A stretch of 56,344 nucleotides of DNA from Paenibacillus sp. JCM 10914 (GCF_001315105.1 NZ_BAZR01000035.1:1-56344), one strand, 5' to 3'; shown: positions 28,325-36,574, numbered from the stretch's first letter. Numbers and translations: made by a program. Notes: generated by a model not told the origin, from the letters alone.

Positions 28325-29962
28325 ATGACGAATATTTTTATCGGCGGGGCGTGGCCTTACGCCAATGGATCGCTGCATTTAGGACGACTGGCCAGCTTGC
28401 TGCCAGGGGATGTGCTGGCACGATATTTCCGTGCAAAGGGAGATCAGGTGTTATACGTGTCAGGCAGTGACTGTCACGGTACGCCGGTAGCGGTTCAAGC
28501 GATACAGGAGGGGGTCAAGCCTAGTGATATCGCGGATCGGTATCATGGGGAATTTGTAGATTGTTTTGAACAACTGGGGTTCTCTTATGATCTCTATACA
28601 AGAACCGATCAGGAGTTCCACCATGATGTGGTTCAAGAGATATTTGGGAAGCTGTTGGATAACGGTTATTTGTACCGGAAGACGATAGAGCAGACGTATT
28701 GCGAAACGGATCAGCGATTTCTGCCTGACCGCTATGTGGAGGGAGACTGCCCCGTATGCGGCAGCCGGGCGCGAGGTGATCAGTGCGATGTCTGTTCCAC
28801 GATACTGGATCCCTCGGACCTTTTGAACAGGACTTGTAAACTGTGCGGTCATCCGCCTGTGGAGCGTCCTACGGAGCATTTCTACGTATCGTTGTCCCAT
28901 TTTCAAGAGGAGCTGACGGATGATTTGAACCATGCCCGAGGTTGGCGGGACAATGCGGTGCAATTGACACGCAGATATCTGGAGGAAGGGCTTCAGGATC
29001 GAGCGGCAACGAGGGATTTGACGTGGGGTGTCGATGTTCCCGTCCCCGGTTTCGAAGATAAGAAAATTTATGTCTGGGTCGAGGCGGTCAGCGGCTATCT
29101 CTCGGCGAGCAAACAGTGGGCGTCAGTGACGGGCGGCGATTGGGAAGCTTTTTGGCGCAAGGAAGGGACAGATATTATGGCGTATTATGTTCATGGAAAG
29201 GACAATATCCCGTTTCATACGTTGATCTGGCCGGCGCTGCTTCGAGGTGTTGGCGGGCTGCATTTGCCGGATCGAATCATCTCCTGCGAGTACATGACGC
29301 TGGAAGGCAAGAAGTTCTCGACCAGTCGCAACTGGGCCGTCTGGATACCGGATCTGTTAAGCCGTTATCAACCGGATTCGATTCGGTACTTCCTGATTGC
29401 GAACGGTCCCGAGAAGCGGGATACGGACTTCTCCTGGCGAGAGTTCATCCATAGTCACAATGGAGAACTGCTGGGAGCTTTCGGGAATCTGGTGAATCGG
29501 ACCTTGGTATTCGTAAATAAGTCATTTGATTCGGTGATACCCGCAGGTCGTATAACGGGAGAATGGCAAAGCCGGATGGAGACACTGTATAGTGAAGCCG
29601 GCACATTGATCGAGGAAGGGCGGCTGAAAGAAGCGTTGGAGTTGATCTTTAGCGTCGTGCGTCTTGCCAATAAATATTTTGATGAACGAAAGCCGTGGCT
29701 TCAAGTGAAGGAGAATCGTGACGATTGTGGGGATACACTCTTTACATGCGTCCAGATAATTGCTAATCTGGCGAACCTGTTGCAGCCGTTTACTCCGTTT
29801 GCCTGCGATAAAATCAGGGGATTTCTCTCGCTGCAGCAGCCCGCGTGGACATGGAGCGACGTTTCGGCGGGTACACCGGTCCGTGATCTGACGCTTCTGT
29901 TCGAGCGGATCGATCCAAGCCGGATCGAGGAAGAGACTCGCCGGTTAGAGGCGAGTCATTAA
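28325..29962 (+). CDS. metG: Methionyl-tRNA synthetase, archaeal/E. coli-like type
   Basis: Charges tRNA-Met with methionine in the cytoplasm; 545 residues. The HIGH-type motif is SLHLGR (17-21 region), and the KMSKS-type loop is KKFSTSR (329-335), a form seen in archaeal-like enzymes. Zinc-knuckle pairs CPVCG...CDVC and CKLCG lie in the connective peptide. A C-terminal anticodon-binding helical domain is present (SHNGELLGAFGNLVNRTLVFVNKSF). There is no C-terminal tRNA-binding EMAP domain, unlike the usual Bacillus MetS. AAGGAGG is nine bases before the ATG at 28325. The T-box leader gives methionine-starvation control. Probably a second, accessory MetRS; whether a housekeeping copy exists elsewhere cannot be seen. 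Confidence 0.9.
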   Translation: MTNIFIGGAWPYANGSLHLGRLASLLPGDVLARYFRAKGDQVLYVSGSDCHGTPVAVQAIQEGVKPSDIADRYHGEFVDCFEQLGFSYDLYTRTDQEFHHDVVQEIFGKLLDNGYLYRKTIEQTYCETDQRFLPDRYVEGDCPVCGSRARGDQCDVCSTILDPSDLLNRTCKLCGHPPVERPTEHFYVSLSHFQEELTDDLNHARGWRDNAVQLTRRYLEEGLQDRAATRDLTWGVDVPVPGFEDKKIYVWVEAVSGYLSASKQWASVTGGDWEAFWRKEGTDIMAYYVHGKDNIPFHTLIWPALLRGVGGLHLPDRIISCEYMTLEGKKFSTSRNWAVWIPDLLSRYQPDSIRYFLIANGPEKRDTDFSWREFIHSHNGELLGAFGNLVNRTLVFVNKSFDSVIPAGRITGEWQSRMETLYSEAGTLIEEGRLKEALELIFSVVRLANKYFDERKPWLQVKENRDDCGDTLFTCVQIIANLANLLQPFTPFACDKIRGFLSLQQPAWTWSDVSAGTPVRDLTLLFERIDPSRIEEETRRLEASH

Positions 29963-29979
29963 CTGAATGGACTGGATAT

Positions 29980-30693
29980 TTATTTTGCAGGGGCTGTCTT
30001 GCGAAACAACGCTGTCCATAAGAAGGATTCGCCGAACAGGGGTCCGGGTTGCGGTAGACTCTGCATGCGTCTTGACTCAATAAGCTCAAGATCCCTGAAG
30101 ATGTCGCAAAGCTTTTCCTCCGTATATCCTAGACCACCCTTGAGACTGTGATCACGGTAGACGTCCCAGTCCGTCATATCGGCTCCCATGGAACCCGCTG
30201 CAAAACAAACGATGCCGTAATATCCCCCGGGCTTGAGGTGCTTCTGAATTAGGTCGAGATAACTCATTCTGCGGTGGGGTAGGATGTGATGGAAGCAGCC
30301 GCTGTCGTATATCAAGTCATAGGCGTTGGGTTGCAGTTCGAGATCGAATAGATTCTGACAGTGAAACCGGACGGGAACTTGTGCGGACTTGGCACGTTCC
30401 TGTCCCCAAGCGATGGCTTCTTCCGATAGGTCGACCGCATCTACAGTCCAGCCGCGCCGGGCCATATACACGGCATTTCTGCCGGCACCACAACCCAGCT
30501 CAAGCACTCGTCCTGGTGAGCCGAGTCGGTTCTGGACATACTGGTCTAAGTTCTCGTCCGGTGCATGAACAAAGAAAGGGATGCTCTTGCTGCGATCGGA
30601 ATAGAACCGATTCCACCAAGGTCCTTCTTCTCTGAAAAAGGAATCAAGCATGTGGAGAATATCCTCTGTAGAGTGAATCTGCTCGTTTTTCAT
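29980..30693 (-). CDS. Class I SAM-dependent methyltransferase
   Basis: A 237-residue soluble methyltransferase. Motif I is RVLELGCGAGRNAVYMARRG, followed by VDAVDLSEEAIAWG. The post-I/II region shows YDLIYDSGCFHHILPHRRMSYL and LKPGGYYGIVCF (motif III). The fold is that of small-molecule/tellurite-resistance TehB-like or UbiE-like enzymes. The substrate is unknown. It starts 38 bases after the stop of the winged-helix/ATPase fusion on the same strand, so they may be co-transcribed. It converges on metG with 17 bases between stops. Confidence 0.82.
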   Translation of the reverse strand: MKNEQIHSTEDILHMLDSFFREEGPWWNRFYSDRSKSIPFFVHAPDENLDQYVQNRLGSPGRVLELGCGAGRNAVYMARRGWTVDAVDLSEEAIAWGQERAKSAQVPVRFHCQNLFDLELQPNAYDLIYDSGCFHHILPHRRMSYLDLIQKHLKPGGYYGIVCFAAGSMGADMTDWDVYRDHSLKGGLGYTEEKLCDIFRDLELIESRRMQSLPQPGPLFGESFLWTALFRKTAPAK

Positions 30694-30731
30694 GGCATAC
30701 CTCAGCTCCTATTCGGTTTATTCATTCCGCG

Positions 30732-31829
30732 CTATTCGTTAATGGTCAACTGTATACGAGGATAATTCGCAGTTATAGTCTTCTGCTTGTCTATGATCTG
30801 ATGGATATCGAAATGGGAACGGAATAGCTCAAACTCTGGCTTGAACGTCACGCTGGTTCCAGTCTCTTCGGTCAAACCAACAGTCAGCAGCCCGGTCTGC
30901 GGGATTCCATAACGGTATTCTTGGCGATATACCTTACCCTCTCGGCGAATCTCGACGGCAAGTCGCTGGGAAAGGGCGTTGACTACGGCGATACTGATAC
31001 CTTTCTCTGCGCCGGGAACGAGGAATTGCGCACTGTTGTTCAGACGGTGCACTTCGGTAAGAACGGACTGGACGGCCGGGATATTGGAATTCGGAATTGC
31101 CTGCACGGGAATGCCTCTGCCATTGTCGGACACGGTTACACTGCCGTCTTCGTGCAGGAAAATAGCAATTCGATTACCGTATCCGCTCTGGTGCTCCAAT
31201 ATCGAATTTTCCACGGCCGCCCAGAGCAGTTCATGAACGTCGAAGTTCTGTGATGACCCGAAATACATTCCCGCATGGTTGCGAGTTTCGGATAAGTCTA
31301 AGTAGTCGCTTGTATCGAGAAGGTCGCCCACTCCTGATAACAGCAGCAGGAGCGGCAGACCCCGATGTGGGGGGAGCGAATAATGATTGCCTTCCTGTAC
31401 GAGTAAATTGGCCCCGAGCAGCGCTTTAAGATGATGATAGAGCTGTCCTGTTGTACCCATGTTCAGGCGCTCCACCAGTTCGGATCCGGTCAAGGGTTCT
31501 GAAATAACGGCCTTGAGAATATCCAAGCGTTGTTTATTTCCAAGCGCTGCAAGCACTTTGGCTGCCTTCTCGGTGTTCATATCCAACAGTTGCTCCAGTT
31601 TACGTTCCTGCGGTTCCAGGCGAATGATTTGTTCATTCAAGCTTGTTTGCCCTGAGTAATAGACGGAATTCATGGTCATTTCATTAGCGGGATGACCGGA
31701 TGGTTCATTGTATGTTAGATCGGAAGCCGTCTGGGATTTACGGCCAACCATGTGCTGGTATACGAGTTGCTGTAGTTCGACCATCTGATTCTTTAGTGTA
31801 TCGATTTCTTGCATAAGATCACGGGTCAA
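30732..31829 (-). CDS. Winged-helix protein fused to a GyrB-like GHKL ATPase domain
   Basis: A 365-residue fusion. The N-terminal 60 residues look partly coiled-coil (DTLKNQMVELQQLVYQ). An ArsR-type winged helix follows at about 86-155 (KVLAALGNKQRLDILKAVISEPLTGSELVERLNMGTTGQLYHHLKALLGANLL). The rest resembles the GyrB/ParE N-terminal ATPase: HAGMYFGSS, ELLWAAVENSI (N-box), VTVSDNGRGIPV (G1), KGISIAVVNALS (G2-like), EGKVYRQEYRYG and GTSVTFKP (G3). The catalytic Glu of GyrB (E42 in E. coli) aligns to Ala in WAAVEN, and the ATP-lid glycines are poor, so ATP binding without hydrolysis is predicted. The TTG at 31829 lies nine bases after GGAGG. There is no topoisomerase transducer domain. Probably a nucleotide-sensing transcription factor. 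Confidence 0.8.
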   Translation of the reverse strand: MTRDLMQEIDTLKNQMVELQQLVYQHMVGRKSQTASDLTYNEPSGHPANEMTMNSVYYSGQTSLNEQIIRLEPQERKLEQLLDMNTEKAAKVLAALGNKQRLDILKAVISEPLTGSELVERLNMGTTGQLYHHLKALLGANLLVQEGNHYSLPPHRGLPLLLLLSGVGDLLDTSDYLDLSETRNHAGMYFGSSQNFDVHELLWAAVENSILEHQSGYGNRIAIFLHEDGSVTVSDNGRGIPVQAIPNSNIPAVQSVLTEVHRLNNSAQFLVPGAEKGISIAVVNALSQRLAVEIRREGKVYRQEYRYGIPQTGLLTVGLTEETGTSVTFKPEFELFRSHFDIHQIIDKQKTITANYPRIQLTINE

Positions 31830-31851
31830 GTGCACCCACCTCCATATGAAT

Positions 31852-31891
31852 TTATGTAATTACGTAATTATTATATTACGTAATTACATAA
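31852..31891. promoter_or_regulatory. 40-bp nested palindrome between divergent genes
   Basis: The arm TTATGTAATTACGTAAT (31852-31868) and its exact reverse complement (31875-31891) flank a 6-base centre. Each arm also contains the self-palindrome ATTACGTAAT. It sits between the fusion regulator (minus) and the CAP-domain gene (plus) and is probably the binding site of that regulator. Confidence 0.7.
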
Positions 31892-31979
31892 ATGTCGATA
31901 AATTTCATTTTCACCCAACTTTTATATGAGTAGCAACATCTATAATGTAAGGAACATCCATGGTGAGGAGCGGTGATTG

Positions 31980-33218
31980 ATGTACAAGAAACTTGTGTTA
32001 TTCATATCGTGTTTGTTGTTGATGATCCCGGTATTTATAGAGAATTCGGCTGCGGACGCTGCCGTGAAGTTTGATGGCACAAGCCAAGAGCAGCAGGAAG
32101 CGGGCCTAGCCTATCTGAATCAAACCAGGGCAGGTATGGGATTAAGGGAAGTTACACTGGATCCTGCCTTGAACAAAGCCGCGGTTTCACATGCCCGATA
32201 TGCGGACAGACATTTAGATCGAGGCATGAAGGATAATCTATCGGCCCAGGTTCAGGGAAAGCCTTACTTTACGGGGATTACTCCTAAAGATCGTGTACAA
32301 GCAGCAGGTTATCCCGATGGGGATACGGTCATACAAGAGATTGTGCTGTTGGAAGGAAGTGCTACTCATTTCGAGATGGAGAATTACGCAATGGGTTTAT
32401 TGGCGTCTCCTACTCACCGAGTCATCATCACGAATCCGGATACGTCCGCGATTGGCATCGCCCACGTCGGCAAGGCGACCGTCTTGATCGGGGCAGTGGA
32501 TACTCGGCCGAATGAACCATTAAGCGTCAGCCTCTATCCGTACGAGGGGATGAGCAACGTGATGATGGTAGATTGGATCACCCCGATGCGGCCAGTGGAG
32601 CCATTGGAAGCGGATGGCATGGCAATAACCGTACACACAAATCGACAAGATGTATCCGGCATGAAGGCAGCATTGACGCGAAAGGCGGGTAGTCGGACCG
32701 TGGAAGTTCCCTTGACGATCGACAAAATGGAGCTGGAAGATGGATATATTCTGAGGGCCGGGGTGCCGCTGCGCGGGGGAGTGGAATACCGTGTACAGGT
32801 CGATTTTCAGGCAGGCGGGCAGAGCGTGCGGAAAGAATGGAACTTTACTACGATCCCGATGCTTTACGGGATGTATATAGACGATGTTCCGATACAGACC
32901 TTACCGCATAGCTTTCCGATAGTTGGAGGTCATACGATGGTACCGGTACGGTTCGTGTCCGAGACGCTTGGCGCAAAGGTGACATGGAGCCAGTCTGCTC
33001 GATCCGTAACGGTGAAAAAAGATGAAACCCTAATTAGAATGGTAATGGGTGAGCGTGAAGCATTCGTAAATCAACGCAAGGTCAATTTGGACAGCCCGCC
33101 CATGTTAAGGGATTACACCACCTATGTACCGCTAAGGTTCATATCGGAGGCATTTGGCTATGATGTGCACTATCGGAAGCAGGAGCAGGCGATTGAGATC
33201 TGGACGGACGCCAATTAA
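31980..33218 (+). CDS. Secreted CAP/SCP domain protein with copper-amine-oxidase-N-like domain
   Basis: A 412-residue exported protein. The signal peptide is MYKKLVLFISCLLLMIPVFIENSAADAA. A CAP/SCP-type domain follows (EAGLAYLNQTRAGMGLREVTLDPALNKAAVSHARYADRH, then TASPTHR-like ASPTHRVIITNPDTSAIGIAHVG). A beta-rich linker leads to a C-terminal copper amine oxidase N-terminal type domain (VPVRFVSETLGAKVTWSQSARSVTV and YVPLRFISEAFGYDVHY), common as a wall-associated module in Paenibacillus. GAGGAGCGG precedes the ATG at 31980. It may be controlled by the divergent fusion regulator through the shared palindrome. Confidence 0.85.
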   Translation: MYKKLVLFISCLLLMIPVFIENSAADAAVKFDGTSQEQQEAGLAYLNQTRAGMGLREVTLDPALNKAAVSHARYADRHLDRGMKDNLSAQVQGKPYFTGITPKDRVQAAGYPDGDTVIQEIVLLEGSATHFEMENYAMGLLASPTHRVIITNPDTSAIGIAHVGKATVLIGAVDTRPNEPLSVSLYPYEGMSNVMMVDWITPMRPVEPLEADGMAITVHTNRQDVSGMKAALTRKAGSRTVEVPLTIDKMELEDGYILRAGVPLRGGVEYRVQVDFQAGGQSVRKEWNFTTIPMLYGMYIDDVPIQTLPHSFPIVGGHTMVPVRFVSETLGAKVTWSQSARSVTVKKDETLIRMVMGEREAFVNQRKVNLDSPPMLRDYTTYVPLRFISEAFGYDVHYRKQEQAIEIWTDAN

Positions 33219-33221
33219 ATA

Positions 33222-33270
33222 GAGGGAAGACACGAGTGTGGGTGATGACGTGTCTTCCCTCATTATTTTT
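33222..33270 (+). terminator. Terminator after CAP-domain gene
   Basis: AGGGAAGACACG pairs with CGTGTCTTCCCT, followed by a T-rich tract. Confidence 0.85.
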
Positions 33271-33527
33271 TATTCGGATTTAAAATAAGCGGTGATACTT
33301 AGAACCAGGCCGAGAACAATCAGAAAGATTCCGAACATGACGAAACCTCCGGAACTGCTCTGCGTAATGAAGTCCAACAGGAAACATCCGATACCGATTA
33401 ACGTAAACTCTAGGCCAAGCAGGAGCATCGACAGCGGTTTTCGGCTCCAATAGGTAGAGAACAGCACGGCGAGAATAATGGAAAGGATGAGCGAAGGGAG
33501 TGCAACGCCCATTAAAGTTACAACCAT
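33270..33527 (-). CDS. Small membrane protein (85 aa)
   Basis: An 85-residue hydrophobic protein with three likely membrane segments (LMGVALPSLILSIILAVLF, LSMLLLGLEFTLIGIGCFLL, GFVMFGIFLIVLGLVLSITAYF). GAGGTGG precedes the ATG. It follows the nucleotidyltransferase gene by 35 bases and may share its transcript. Function unknown. Confidence 0.7.
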   Translation of the reverse strand: MVVTLMGVALPSLILSIILAVLFSTYWSRKPLSMLLLGLEFTLIGIGCFLLDFITQSSSGGFVMFGIFLIVLGLVLSITAYFKSE

Positions 33528-33562
33528 TCAACCACCTCTTTCTCAATTAAAAAGGTAACTCA

Positions 33563-34618
33563 CTACACATCCTGCTCTGCTTTACCTTTCACTTGGGGAT
33601 TCGCAGCTATAATGGACTCCGTCACGCTCCATAACGTAGGCAGGAACTCCAGCACTCGCTCAGCGCGTTCAAGGAGATCCTGGGTCGAATGGATTCCGAG
33701 ATCGGCGAGCACAGCGTCAAAATAATGCAAATACACTTCCTGAAGATCCGGGGCATCGGCCTCGAAAATTTTGTGGCAGCGTGCATAGGTCGCAACGATC
33801 CAGAAGATCGCCTCTCGATGGTTGCCATTCAGAATAAGCTCGCGGCTACCGTCCACGGCAATCGCCCTGGCATCCAGTGTGATGTCGCTGCTGAAGAAGA
33901 ACGGGGTCTTTGCAATGTCAGCCGCCGCGTCAAAGGTCTGGGCAAGTCCCTCCAGATGCTTCATGACTTGTTCTGACGTCATCTGTTCACATCCGAGAAG
34001 GTTTAGTAATTGGTTATACACATCTTCGTGTCCATATTCTTGCAACACCTGCCGAGCTGCAAGATAGCGCAGCCGCACGGTCGGATTACGTAGCGCCGCA
34101 ACTAACAGTAAATGGGTCGTCACCCCTGTCGGGAACAACCAGGCTGTGACTTGGTCATGCCAAGGCGCAGCGGCGTTGATGGAACGCAGCCCGGTAATGA
34201 TACGCGCTTGCACGTTCTCGCAGCGACGATACACCCAGAGTCGATCGGCATATTGCCTGGAGACTTCGGTCTGCAGTTTACGCAGTCGTCCGGTCGGGTC
34301 CGCCATCAGCGTATCGACTCGAAAGCTGCCTGCCAAATGGTAGGAAGCCAATACGTTGTCAGGCGATTTAAGGTCTTGCCAAGAGAGAAAGGTTGCTTCA
34401 ATGAGCACGTCCTGGTATATGAATTTGCCCAGTTTGAGCGGGGGCTCGGCCTCTTCGGTCACAATGACAACATCGATGTCAGAAGACGGAGATATCTCCG
34501 CATCATCCGGTTTGCCTACGGTAGATCCACTAAAGTAAGCACCTACAAAACCGGGTTCCTTACTGGCATGCTGCATCACCCAATCCACCGCTGCCGCTCG
34601 TGCTGATCCTACATTCAT
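33563..34618 (-). CDS. Nucleotidyltransferase-domain protein
   Basis: A 351-residue protein with an N-terminal Pol-beta/MNT-type nucleotidyltransferase fold. FSGSTVG is followed by SPSSDIDVVIV, supplying the GS and DxD catalytic signature, and a later acidic residue lies in VLIEATFLSW. The C-terminal helical region (TAWLFPTGVTTHLLLVAALRNPTVRLRYLAARQVL) resembles those of aminoglycoside or kanamycin-type nucleotidyltransferase relatives, but no specific substrate is evident. GAGGAGG precedes the ATG. Confidence 0.75.
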   Translation of the reverse strand: MNVGSARAAAVDWVMQHASKEPGFVGAYFSGSTVGKPDDAEISPSSDIDVVIVTEEAEPPLKLGKFIYQDVLIEATFLSWQDLKSPDNVLASYHLAGSFRVDTLMADPTGRLRKLQTEVSRQYADRLWVYRRCENVQARIITGLRSINAAAPWHDQVTAWLFPTGVTTHLLLVAALRNPTVRLRYLAARQVLQEYGHEDVYNQLLNLLGCEQMTSEQVMKHLEGLAQTFDAAADIAKTPFFFSSDITLDARAIAVDGSRELILNGNHREAIFWIVATYARCHKIFEADAPDLQEVYLHYFDAVLADLGIHSTQDLLERAERVLEFLPTLWSVTESIIAANPQVKGKAEQDV

Positions 34619-34787
34619 AACCTTTATTCCTCCTCAGCCTGTATGATCTGTAGTAATTTGTAAAATAAGCGTGATTCTCATTACATTATATTGACTTCAG
34701 GAATGATGTACAACTGCTATAGAAATGATTGATTAATGAATCGTCCATTATAAAGCATTATTTTAATACGATAGAGGAGGGATGACG

Positions 34788-34981
34788 ATGAGCAAGTTTG
34801 GGATCAAAATAGCCGAGGGAGCCTGAAGTATTTGAATGGGACGGTTCTGATCAGGTTGTGAAGCTTGCAAAATCGAATACGTCTTATGAGGGTATGAAAC
34901 GCGAGTATGATATTAGCCGGCTGGTGTGATTCGGGAGGGCCTGGCATAGGCGCAGCAGCAACCTATTGTTTGAGAAATAAC
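34788..34981 (+). pseudogene. Relic of an aminoglycoside/choline phosphotransferase gene
   Basis: AGAGGAGGG precedes an ATG at 34788 that reads MSKFGIKIAEGA and then stops. The next frame continues EVFEWDGSDQVVKLAKSNTSYEGMKREYDISRLV and stops, and a further degraded stretch spells EGLA.AQQQPIV.EI (dots are stops). This order is the N-terminus of APH-family kinases, with the ATP-binding Lys in VVKLAK. The catalytic part is gone. Confidence 0.65.
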
Positions 34982-35692
34982 AGGCTCGTGGATACATGAA
35001 AGCCGCGCTAGGAGCGCGGCTCGATTCATGTGTGAACGATGGATCAGATACGAACCGTAGATGGCTTGCGGAATACGGTGCGTATGACCCCATTCGGCTA
35101 TCAGGAAAAGTGAGGCGATTGCGCAGTATACCCCGATGGCATAACTGGTTGGATAGGTAAGACCCATGCCATGATAAAATAGCGTCGTGAACAGATGGAT
35201 CATCAGATTGGTGAAGCAGAAGACATAGCTCCGTACCATCCACTTGCGGTGTTTGTCGATTTGCTTCTTTCTGATTTTCAGAATGGCGATCACCGTCATG
35301 ACCGGCCAGATGATGTTGAGCAGATTAAACGGAATACTGGTCCATTTCCCTCCGGTAGCATAGGGAGCCATGTAGCCCGAGGTAAGGACAACCACCATCA
35401 CGGAGGCAACATAGATATACCCGTTGATTCGGTGTGCGCGTCGGTATCGTCGAAGTACCTGGCCGGAGAAATTGACGGCTCCCCCGACCATGGCGATACA
35501 AGCAAAAACGACATGCACATACATTACGCTCTGCCAGGCCGCAACGGGCACCGTACGCTTCTGATTCTCCTTATGACTGAGAAATTCGCTGGCCCCTGGA
35601 TCGTAAATAAAGTTAGCGAATAATACATAGAGGACAAAACCAGCCATCACCGCCAGCATGGCATAGTATAGACGTCTGGAATTCATAAACAA
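34913..35692 (-). CDS. DUF2306 family membrane protein
   Basis: A 259-residue integral membrane protein with seven or so hydrophobic segments (YYAMLAVMAGFVLYVLF, MYVHVVFACIAMVGGAVNFSGQVL, NLLNIIWPVMTVIAIL, SYVFCFTNLMIHLFTTLFYHG, YAIGVYCAIASLFLIAEWG). The His/Arg pairs around HRINGYIY and DKHRKWMVRSYVF fit DUF2306. The last 45 residues are Cys/Arg/Ala-rich, do not look like the family and run through a strong hairpin into the phosphotransferase relic. A shift of one base would end the protein at a TGA at 35044-35046, just before that hairpin, so a terminal frameshift is likely. A TetR operator lies upstream. Confidence 0.75.
   Translation of the reverse strand: MFMNSRRLYYAMLAVMAGFVLYVLFANFIYDPGASEFLSHKENQKRTVPVAAWQSVMYVHVVFACIAMVGGAVNFSGQVLRRYRRAHRINGYIYVASVMVVVLTSGYMAPYATGGKWTSIPFNLLNIIWPVMTVIAILKIRKKQIDKHRKWMVRSYVFCFTNLMIHLFTTLFYHGMGLTYPTSYAIGVYCAIASLFLIAEWGHTHRIPQAIYGSYLIHRSHMNRAALLARLSCIHEPVISQTIGCCCAYARPSRITPAG
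35001..35021. terminator. Strong hairpin, probable native end of the DUF2306 transcript
   Basis: A perfect 9-bp GC-rich stem AGCCGCGCT/AGCGCGGCT with a 3-base loop, with outer CATGAA/TTCATG able to extend it. Only a short T stretch follows on the minus strand. Confidence 0.45.
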
Positions 35693-35729
35693 CCGCCTTT
35701 AACATGATTATATAGATCATAAAAAAAGA

Positions 35730-35747
35730 ACCGAACCGTCCGGTCTC
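35730..35747. promoter_or_regulatory. TetR operator 1
   Basis: ACCGAACCGTCCGGTCTC contains the palindrome ACCGTCCGGT. It lies in the gap between DUF2306 (minus) and tetR (plus) and matches the copy at 36557 at 16 of 18 positions. Confidence 0.65.
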
Positions 35748-35850
35748 TTTTATTCTACTACGTTATGGTGTTATATGTCACGCTAGAAATGTTACAATAC
35801 GAGTACAGCTACACTGAAAACGATAGTGAAAGAAGGAAGGAATTGCTTTC

Positions 35851-36441
35851 ATGCGTAAAGGTGAAAAAACCAAACTTCATATTATCATGAAATCGGCGGA
35901 GTTGTTCAATCAGAAGGGATATGTCGGCACGACGATGCAGGACATTATCGACGCAACTGGCTTAACGAAGGGCGGTATATATAGAAACTTCGCTAATAAA
36001 GATGAGATTGCCATAGAAGCATTCCAGTATGCAGGCGGAGTATTATGGAGTCATTTCGCCCAAGCCATGGAAGGGAAAGAGACCGCATTGGATAAAATAC
36101 TGGCCATGGCCAGCGTATATAGCGATACCGTACACAATCCTCCAATACAAGGAGGGTGTCCCTTCCTGAACACCGCGGTTGAGAGCGATCACTCATTTCC
36201 GGTCATTCGCGATCATGCAGTGCACGCCTTTGAGCAGATGCTGGCTTTCATTCAAGGGATCTTGATGGAGGGTATTATGAAGAAGGAGTTCCGCGAGGAT
36301 ATGAATACTGAATCAGTAGGTTCCTTCATCTTCACCGCCATCGAGGGGGGGATCATGGCCAGCCGATTGATGCGTGACAATAAACATGTAGAGTATGCGA
36401 CCCGGCAGATCGAGGCTCTGCTGCTCACTTACAAGAATTAA
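35851..36441 (+). CDS. TetR/AcrR family regulator
   Basis: A 196-residue repressor. The N-terminal helix-turn-helix is ELFNQKGYVGTTMQDIIDATGLTKGGIYRNFANKDEIAIEAF. The C-terminal ligand domain has the GGCPFLNTAVESD segment typical of the YxaF/LmrA-like subgroup with a Cys in the pocket. A GGAAGGAA site precedes the ATG. Matching operators lie before this gene/the divergent DUF2306 gene and before the downstream DJ-1 gene, so it likely represses all three. The inducer is unknown. Confidence 0.88.
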   Translation: MRKGEKTKLHIIMKSAELFNQKGYVGTTMQDIIDATGLTKGGIYRNFANKDEIAIEAFQYAGGVLWSHFAQAMEGKETALDKILAMASVYSDTVHNPPIQGGCPFLNTAVESDHSFPVIRDHAVHAFEQMLAFIQGILMEGIMKKEFREDMNTESVGSFIFTAIEGGIMASRLMRDNKHVEYATRQIEALLLTYKN

Positions 36442-36452
36442 TATCTATCACG

Positions 36453-36480
36453 AAAGACCACTCCAAGGAGTGGTCTTTGT
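36453..36480 (+). terminator. Terminator after tetR
   Basis: AAAGACCACTCC/GGAGTGGTCTTT with a two-base gap between arms and a short T tail. Confidence 0.75.
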
Positions 36481-36556
36481 CTTCTTCTGTGTTATATCAC
36501 ATTAGGTGCTTATGCACATTTGCAATTCAGATATAAAGCATATAACATAAAAAGAG

Positions 36557-36574
36557 ACCGTACCGTCCGGTATC
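36557..36574. promoter_or_regulatory. TetR operator 2
   Basis: ACCGTACCGTCCGGTATC lies 22 bases before the DJ-1 gene start; same core as the site at 35730. Confidence 0.65.
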
